Shown one piece after another: positions 59,088-64,000 of a DNA stretch of 64,000 nt. Positions within the stretch are counted from its first letter, which is position 1; each line of letters opens with the position of its first letter. The translations under genes and the position numbers were made by a program. The notes beneath the pieces were generated by a model that saw nothing but the letters and a program-made list of their open reading frames with translations, had not been told where the DNA came from and searched no databases. Origin of the DNA: Pseudomonas sp. GV085 (lineage in GTDB: Bacteria; Pseudomonadota; Gammaproteobacteria; Pseudomonadales; Pseudomonadaceae); contig NZ_QAOV01000012.1 in the NCBI RefSeq assembly GCF_003050925.1, positions 124,001 to 188,000 on the forward strand, read 5' to 3'.

Positions 59088-60091
59088 CAAGGCCTGTGTT
59101 GTGGGCGGAACTGACTCGGCGCCACACCGCTCCAGCGCACAAACGCATGCCGAAAACTCGCGGTCTCGCTGAAGCCCAGGGCCTCGGCGATCTGATAGAT
59201 CGGCAACTGATCCTCGCAAAGCATTTGCTTGGCCTGCTCGAAACGCAGTTCGTCGAGCAGTTCCTGATAGCTGCAACCCATGTCCTTGAGATGCCGGCGC
59301 AAGGTCCGCGCCGAACAGTTCATTTGCTCGGCCAGCCCCTCCAACCCCGGCGCCGCATTCAATTGCGCGCTGAGCAATTGGCGGATCCGTCCCAGCCAGG
59401 CCTGGCGTCCGGTGAACTCGATGTTCTGTTTGCGGCAGCGTTCGGCCATGGCCTGGTGGGTGATGATATCGGCCAGCGGCAGTGGCTGGTCGAGCCAGCG
59501 TTTGTCGAAGGCAAAAGCATTGTTGCGGGCGCCGAAGTGCACCGGGCAATTGAAGTGTTCGGCGTAGGTCGCTTCGTAGTCGGGGGCGGCGTGTTCAAAG
59601 CGGGCGCCGAGCAAAGGCAGGGGATGGCCGAGCAGGTCGTCGCAGGTGACTTTCAGCGACACCAGGCAGAATTCGGCGTTGAACACCGCCATGGCGGGGC
59701 TCTCGCGGTAATCGGCGGCGGCGAACCAGATGCGCTCGCCATCGTCTTCAAGGCTCAACTCGAAAAGTGTTCCCAGCAGCGCCGGATAGCGCATCGCCAG
59801 ACGCAAAGCGTCACCGAAGGTGGCACTGGTGAGCAGGGCGTAACCGAGCATGCCGTAGCAGGAAACGTGCATCCGCCGGCCCAGTTCCAGGCCGATGTCA
59901 CGTTTGAGGGCAACGGCGTTGGCACAGACCTGCATTTCCTGATTGGTGGTGATGCACGTGTCGGCACGGTTCAGATCCGCCGCACTTATGCCGCTGCCGG
60001 CCAGCAGCGCTTCGCTGGACAAGCCTTGTGCCTTGAAGGCATCGAGTACCAGGGAGACTGCGTTGAGCGTGGTGAGGTGGGAGTGGAGCAT
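59084..60091 (-). CDS. AraC-family transcriptional regulator
   Basis: 335 aa. An N-terminal Arabinose_bd-type effector domain (about 20-200) is joined to a C-terminal double HTH (about 235-333: EGLAEQMNCSARTLRRHLKD; IYQIAEALGFSETASFRHAF; RWSGVAPSQFRP). It resembles OruR/ArgR-like Pseudomonas activators. Its stop codon lies inside the REPIN at 58998-59087, so the C-terminus may have been trimmed or altered by that repeat. It is upstream of, and in the same direction as, the acetylpolyamine genes, and may regulate them. Confidence 0.92.
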   Translation of the reverse strand: MLHSHLTTLNAVSLVLDAFKAQGLSSEALLAGSGISAADLNRADTCITTNQEMQVCANAVALKRDIGLELGRRMHVSCYGMLGYALLTSATFGDALRLAMRYPALLGTLFELSLEDDGERIWFAAADYRESPAMAVFNAEFCLVSLKVTCDDLLGHPLPLLGARFEHAAPDYEATYAEHFNCPVHFGARNNAFAFDKRWLDQPLPLADIITHQAMAERCRKQNIEFTGRQAWLGRIRQLLSAQLNAAPGLEGLAEQMNCSARTLRRHLKDMGCSYQELLDELRFEQAKQMLCEDQLPIYQIAEALGFSETASFRHAFVRWSGVAPSQFRPQHRPW

Positions 60092-60153
60092 GAGGACTTC
60101 CAGCCTTGGGATGGCTGGAACGCAGCAAGTTGTATGCCGGGCGAGGATCTTAA

Positions 60154-60197
60154 GGTGGGAGCGAGCAAGTCGAATCGTCGCACCGCCGCTCCCACAG
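60154..60197. repeat. Degenerate REP pair
   Basis: GGTGGGAGCGAGC...GCCGCTCCCACAG is a short, decayed inverted pair upstream of the AraC start and directly before the end of the asparaginase gene. Confidence 0.55.
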
Positions 60198-60211
60198 GGT
60201 TATGTGTTGAT

Positions 60212-61216
60212 TCAGCTCAGCTCGCCGCACAAGTCGAGTTCGACAAGTCGACGGACTTCTTCTGTCTCAAGCCCCGCCCCCAACAACCCATGCAACTTGC
60301 CGAACGCCGCTTCACGGGTCATGCCGCCACCGGACAACACGCCCACACCGCGCAAGCGACTGCCGGCTTCATAGACGTCCAGTACAACACCGCCTTCATG
60401 GCACTGCGTCACCGCGACCACGACCACGCCGTTGTCCCGCGCGCGCCCAAGGCTGGCGAGAAACCCGGGGTTGTCGCTCGGGCCGGTGCCGCTGCCGTAG
60501 CACTCCAGCACCAGGCCTTGAATGCCACTGTCGAGCAAACCATCCAGCACCTCGGCGCTGATGCCGGGGAACAGCGGCAGTACCGCGACGTTCGCCAATT
60601 GTTTGGGCTGGTTGTAATTCAGCTGTGTTGGTAAAGAAGGCACCTTCACGCCACCGCCCTGACGCTCCAGGCGCTTGAACGGATGCCGGCCAAAACTGCG
60701 TACCTTCGCGCAACGGGTTGGGTCAAGCAGTTCGCCATGGAAATACAGATGCACGCCCGGCGCGAGGCCCTGGCCCAGTGCAACCAGCGCGCCGCCGAGG
60801 TTTTCCCAGGCGTCGCTGTCGGTGACGCCGGCCGGCAGCATCGAACCGGTGAAGCACACGCGGGCATGCAGGCCGAGCAACTGGAAACTCATGGCGGCGG
60901 CGCTGTAGGCCAGAGTGTCGGTGCCATGCAGGATCAGCACGCTGTCGCAGCCCTGAACATCCACCGCGTCGACCACCGCTTCGCGCAGTTGTTGCCAATA
61001 CGCCGGGGTCATGTTGGCGCTGTCGATCAACGGCGACATTTCGCGAAAGCGCCATTGCGGCACCACCAGCTCAGGCTGGCTGTGCAGATACTCACGCATC
61101 CGCGCTTCGAAACCGGACGCCGGGGCCAGGCCATGGGCGCTGGCCTGCATGCCGATGGTGCCACCGGTGTAGAGCACCATGACGTGCTGGGCGGCAGGGT
61201 AGGTCGAGGAATTCAT
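60212..61216 (-). CDS. ansA: L-asparaginase (type I-like)
   Basis: 334 aa amidohydrolase, asparagine to aspartate plus ammonia. The two active-site threonine motifs are VMVLYTGGTIGMQAS and VLILHGTDTLAYSAAAMSF. No signal peptide, so it is cytoplasmic. It lies in a leftward run with an AGCS symporter and aspA, forming an asparagine-aspartate-fumarate route. The symbol is by family resemblance. Confidence 0.92.
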   Translation of the reverse strand: MNSSTYPAAQHVMVLYTGGTIGMQASAHGLAPASGFEARMREYLHSQPELVVPQWRFREMSPLIDSANMTPAYWQQLREAVVDAVDVQGCDSVLILHGTDTLAYSAAAMSFQLLGLHARVCFTGSMLPAGVTDSDAWENLGGALVALGQGLAPGVHLYFHGELLDPTRCAKVRSFGRHPFKRLERQGGGVKVPSLPTQLNYNQPKQLANVAVLPLFPGISAEVLDGLLDSGIQGLVLECYGSGTGPSDNPGFLASLGRARDNGVVVVAVTQCHEGGVVLDVYEAGSRLRGVGVLSGGGMTREAAFGKLHGLLGAGLETEEVRRLVELDLCGELS

Positions 61217-61243
61217 GGGAATCTCCGAAATCGATGACTTCCT

Positions 61244-61335
61244 TGTGGGAGCGAGCCTGCCAGCGATAGCGGTGTGTCAGTCGACATCAATATTGAATGT
61301 CAGTCCGCATTCGCGAGCAGGCTCGCTCCCACATG
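61244..61335. repeat. REPIN (inverted REP pair)
   Basis: The left arm CTTGTGGGAGCGAGCCTGCC...GCGAT and the right arm ATTCGCGAGCAGGCTCGCTC...CCACAT surround about 40 bases. It lies between ansA and the AGCS symporter gene. Confidence 0.88.
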
Positions 61336-61356
61336 GGATTTCCGCACTTTAACCGA

Positions 61357-62802
61357 TCAGTGTTGCGCTGCGGTCGCGGCCTTTAGCGTCGCTTCAGCCT
61401 GAGCGGCTGGCGGATTGGCCGGCCACGCCTGGCGGTCCAGGTCCAGGTCCGGGAACTTGGCCGAGTCGAACACCGGCGTCTTGATGCCAGCGGCGCGCTG
61501 ATCATCGTAGTCACGCAGGATGCGCATGCCGACCTTGAACAGCAGGAACAGCGCGATCAGGTTGACGAACGCGAGCATAGTCATGGTGATGTCGGCGAAG
61601 GCAAATACGGTGCCGAGGTTTTCGATGGCGCCCCAGAAAATCAGCACCAGTACCAGCGCGCGATAGCCAATCAGCGCCTTGCGGTTTTCACCGATCAAAA
61701 AGCGCAGGTTGCTCTCGCCCAGGTAGTAGTTGTAGAGGATCGAGGTGAACACGAACAACGCCAGGGCCACGGAGATGAACATCCGGCCCCAGTCACCGAC
61801 CACGGCGGCCAACGAGTTCTGGGTCAGGGCAATGCCGTCGCCTTCGAAGCCCGGGGTGTAGAAGCCGGAAAGCAGGATCAGCAGTGCGGTGCAGGTACAG
61901 ATCACGAAGGTATCGAGGAACACGCTGAACGCCTGGACCACACCTTGTGCCACCGGGTGCTCGACCGCCGCAACTGCCGCCACGTTCGGCGCACTGCCCA
62001 GGCCGGCTTCGTTGGCGAACACGCCACGCTTCACGCCCATGACAATGGCGCTGCCGATCAGGCCGCCGAAGGCCTGGTCCAGACCGAAGGCGCTCTTGAT
62101 GATGGTCATCAGCATGCCCGGCACATGGTCGAACTGCAGCACGATCACGTAGAGGGTCACGCCGATGTACACCAGGGTTTTCACCGGTACCAACAGGTCG
62201 GCGACCTTGGCGATGCGCTTGATCCCGCCGATGAACACCAGGCCCAGCAGCACGGCAAGGCCGATGCCGGTGTAGGTGGTGTCGAGGCCGAACGCGTTGT
62301 TCAACGAGTGCGTCACAGCGTGGGCTTGCAGGCCGTTGAAGGCGAAGCCGAACGTCACCAGCAGCAAGAACGCCATCAGCATGCCCAGCCAGCGTTTTTG
62401 CAGACCGTGCTGGATGTAATAGGACGGGCCGCCACGGAACTGGCCTTCGGAATCGCAGCGCTTGTAGAGCTGGCCGAGGGAACATTCGAAGAAGCTGCTG
62501 GACATGCCGACCAGCGCGGTCACCCACATCCAGAACACGGCACCGGGGCCACCGAGGGTCACGGCAATGCCGACGCCGGCGATGTTGCCCGCACCGACGC
62601 GGCCGGCAAGGCTGAGCATCAGGGCCTGGAACGAACTGAGTTGCCCGGCGCTGCTTTTGAGGCTGTCGCGGAACACCGCGAACATGTGGAAGAAATGACG
62701 CAGTTGAACGAAACGCGAGCGGATCGTGAAGTAGCTACCGAGCCCGACAATGAGCACGATCAGTACTTTCCCTGAGAGGAAGTCGTTAATGACTTCGAGC
62801 AT
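61357..62802 (-). CDS. Alanine/glycine:cation symporter (AGCS family)
   Basis: 481 aa polytopic inner-membrane protein with 10 or more predicted helices. AGCS features: RVGAGNIAGVGIAVTLGGPG near the N-terminus, then ALVGMSSSFFECSLGQLYK, GVKRGVFANEAGLGSAPNVA and TFVICTCTALLILLSGFY. It imports alanine or glycine (perhaps asparagine) with Na+ or H+. It lies between aspA and ansA in the same direction. Confidence 0.94.
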   Translation of the reverse strand: MLEVINDFLSGKVLIVLIVGLGSYFTIRSRFVQLRHFFHMFAVFRDSLKSSAGQLSSFQALMLSLAGRVGAGNIAGVGIAVTLGGPGAVFWMWVTALVGMSSSFFECSLGQLYKRCDSEGQFRGGPSYYIQHGLQKRWLGMLMAFLLLVTFGFAFNGLQAHAVTHSLNNAFGLDTTYTGIGLAVLLGLVFIGGIKRIAKVADLLVPVKTLVYIGVTLYVIVLQFDHVPGMLMTIIKSAFGLDQAFGGLIGSAIVMGVKRGVFANEAGLGSAPNVAAVAAVEHPVAQGVVQAFSVFLDTFVICTCTALLILLSGFYTPGFEGDGIALTQNSLAAVVGDWGRMFISVALALFVFTSILYNYYLGESNLRFLIGENRKALIGYRALVLVLIFWGAIENLGTVFAFADITMTMLAFVNLIALFLLFKVGMRILRDYDDQRAAGIKTPVFDSAKFPDLDLDRQAWPANPPAAQAEATLKAATAAQH

Positions 62803-63089
62803 GGATTATTCCTCGCTGTTTTTTGTGTAGGCAAATGCTGGCCGGGTAAACACATCGAGTTACACCCGCTGGCGCACGGCACAACAGGCGGGTCAACGTT
62901 CGTCCCGGTTTCATATCGCGGGTTTGTTATTAGTTCGGGTTTCGCATGGGTTGAGGCCTCGCTACCGACGACCGCTCACACGAAGAGGGGCGGCACTATA
63001 CCGATGACGGTGCCGTCCGTCTGCATGGTTGTGGTACGTGTCGTATCACGAAACCTTTGAAACACCTGACGTTATCGGCGTCGGGCTCC

Positions 63090-63189
63090 TGTAGGAGCGA
63101 GCTCGCTCGCGAAAAACTCAAGGGCGCCGTTGGCCATCAGGTTTACGCGTTATCGTTAAACATCTTTCGCGAGCAAGCTCGCTCCTACA
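63090..63189. repeat. REPIN (inverted REP pair, GTAGGAGCGAGC type)
   Basis: The left arm GTAGGAGCGAGCTCGCTCGC and the right arm TTTCGCGAGCAAGCTCGCTC...CTACAA are inverted around about 50 bases, with a few arm mismatches. It lies immediately downstream of the aspA terminator. Confidence 0.88.
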
Positions 63190-63197
63190 AAACAGTT

Positions 63198-63236
63198 AAA
63201 AAAAAGGGCCTGGAGATTGATCTCCAGGCCCTCAAA
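63198..63236 (-). terminator. Strong intrinsic terminator of aspA
   Basis: AGGGCCTGGAGAT and ATCTCCAGGCCCT (63205-63232) form a perfect 13-bp stem with a 2-base loop; on the minus strand it is followed by eight T. It ends transcription of aspA 58 bases after its stop. Confidence 0.93.
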
Positions 63237-63294
63237 AGGTGAGAGGTGTCTAGTCCCTCGACCTGGTGAGCGGTGCTACAAATAACGCGTCGGG

Positions 63295-64000
63295 TTATGC
63301 CTTCAGAGGCACCAGGCGCGGAGCAATCATGTTTTCCGGGCGCAGGATGTCGGCGAGCATGGCTTCGTCGAGCAGACCTTCTTCACGCACCAGTTCCAGC
63401 ACGCCGCGGCCGCTTTCAAGGGCGAGGGCGGCGATGCGGGTGGCATTTTTGTAGCCGATGTACGGGTTCAGCGCAGTGACCAGGCCGATCGAGTGCTCGA
63501 CCAGTTCACGGCAGCGTGCTTCGTTGGCGGTGATGCCGACGATGCAGTGCTCGCGCAGCATGTCCATGGCGCGTTGCAGCAGGCGGATCGAGTCGAAGAT
63601 CTTGAAGGCGATCAGCGGCTCCATCACGTTCAGTTGCAACTGGCCGCCTTCGGCCGCGATGGTCAGCGCCAGGTCGTTACCGATGATCTGGAACGCCACC
63701 TGGTTGACCGCTTCCGGAATAACCGGGTTGACCTTGCCTGGCATGATCGAACTGCCTGGCTGACGTGCCGGCAGGTTGATCTCGTTGATGCCGGTACGTG
63801 GGCCGCTGGACAGCAGGCGCAGGTCGTTGCAAATCTTCGACAGCTTGACCGCGGTACGCTTGAGCATGCCGGAGAACAGCACGAAAGCGCCCATGTCGGA
63901 AGTGGCTTCGATCAGGTCGGCGGCCGGTACCAGCGGTTGACCGCTGATCACTGCCAGGCGCTGAACAGCCAGAGCCTGATAACGCGGGTCGGCGTTGATA
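63295..64000 (-). CDS. aspA: Aspartate ammonia-lyase (5' end cut by window)
   Basis: The C-terminal 234 residues are visible and the frame is open to the window edge. The fumarase/aspartase signature GSSIMPGKVNP is present, with upstream ATSDMGAFVLFSGMLKRTAV and RLLSSGPRTGINEINLPARQ; the ending SGRGVLELVREEGLLDEAML fits aspartase. It deaminates aspartate to fumarate. With ansA and the AGCS gene downstream it suggests catabolism of asparagine and aspartate. Fumarase C is similar, but the LPARQPGSS variant and the neighbours favour aspartase. Confidence 0.93.
   Translation of the reverse strand, partial: INADPRYQALAVQRLAVISGQPLVPAADLIEATSDMGAFVLFSGMLKRTAVKLSKICNDLRLLSSGPRTGINEINLPARQPGSSIMPGKVNPVIPEAVNQVAFQIIGNDLALTIAAEGGQLQLNVMEPLIAFKIFDSIRLLQRAMDMLREHCIVGITANEARCRELVEHSIGLVTALNPYIGYKNATRIAALALESGRGVLELVREEGLLDEAMLADILRPENMIAPRLVPLKA

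Larger units (their letters stand above)
62803..63294. other. Intergenic region between the AGCS gene and aspA
   Basis: About 490 bases without a credible gene. It holds the AGCS promoter region, a REPIN (63090-63189) and the aspA terminator (63198-63236). The stretch 62880-63050 contains GC-rich sequence with no recognised element. Confidence 0.7.

Noticed and set aside
58982..60634. 550-codon plus-strand open frame across the AraC and asparaginase genes
   Set aside because: It crosses two conserved genes and a REPIN and has no recognisable domain.

Overview
The window reads as a chromosomal segment of a fluorescent Pseudomonas, most likely of the P. fluorescens group. Coding density and GC content are high. 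The intergenic gaps carry the short REP/REPIN palindromes typical of that group (core TGTGGGAGCGAGC...CTGCTCGCG and relatives). Gene runs such as lpd3, cfaB-cls, pdxY, uvrD, an rpiR gene with pycR and pycAB, and ansA with aspA are familiar Pseudomonas neighbours. From memory, several lie on the origin-proximal part of Pseudomonas chromosomes; I could not check this. I see no rRNA, tRNA, CRISPR array, prophage or complete insertion sequence. Both end genes are cut by the window edges.

Layout. 1-3400: a leftward operon of AI-2E/PerM transporter, outer-membrane efflux lipoprotein and HlyD adaptor (cut). 3978-7727: a LysR regulator, a glutathione S-transferase and a large flavin/iron-sulphur fusion oxidoreductase. 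7837-11137: an uncharacterised DUF3142 lipoprotein and an exported partner. 11141-13915: a LysE exporter with a divergent Lrp regulator, then lpd3. 14129-20086: a tightly overlapping four-gene operon of three SPFH (HflK/HflC-like) membrane proteins, one with a 16-histidine tail, plus a P1B metal ATPase. 20306-23580: cfaB, cardiolipin synthase and a DUF3617 protein.

23694-32947 is a zinc-starvation island. A leftward operon holds folE2, a metal ABC transporter (ATPase, permease, binding protein) and a gamma carbonic anhydrase, with a threonyl-tRNA synthetase relative lacking its catalytic core downstream. Rightward genes are an amidase (frameshifted here) and two COG0523 metal GTPases, interleaved with small exported cysteine-containing proteins. 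Two Zur-box-like palindromes sit at the divergent promoters. The logic is metal import, replacement of zinc enzymes and metal delivery under low zinc.

32952-46872 holds housekeeping and signalling genes (pdxY, thioesterase, CPA2 antiporter, SMI1/KNR4, Tim44-like, EamA, uvrD, a GGDEF/EAL protein, an RpiR regulator, PycR-like LysR). 47062-50297 is the two-subunit pyruvate carboxylase. 50408-64000 holds a polar amino-acid ABC pair without ATPase, a homocysteine methyltransferase relative, acetyltransferases, PaiB, a MocR regulator, acetylpolyamine genes, an AraC regulator, asparaginase, an AGCS symporter and aspA (cut).

Most worth a second look: the SPFH/P1B-ATPase operon with its own palindromic operator; the ThrRS-derived protein without a catalytic core; the five-unit 12-bp tandem array of DnaA-box-like sequences inside the MocR gene; and the G7 frameshift in the zinc-island amidase.
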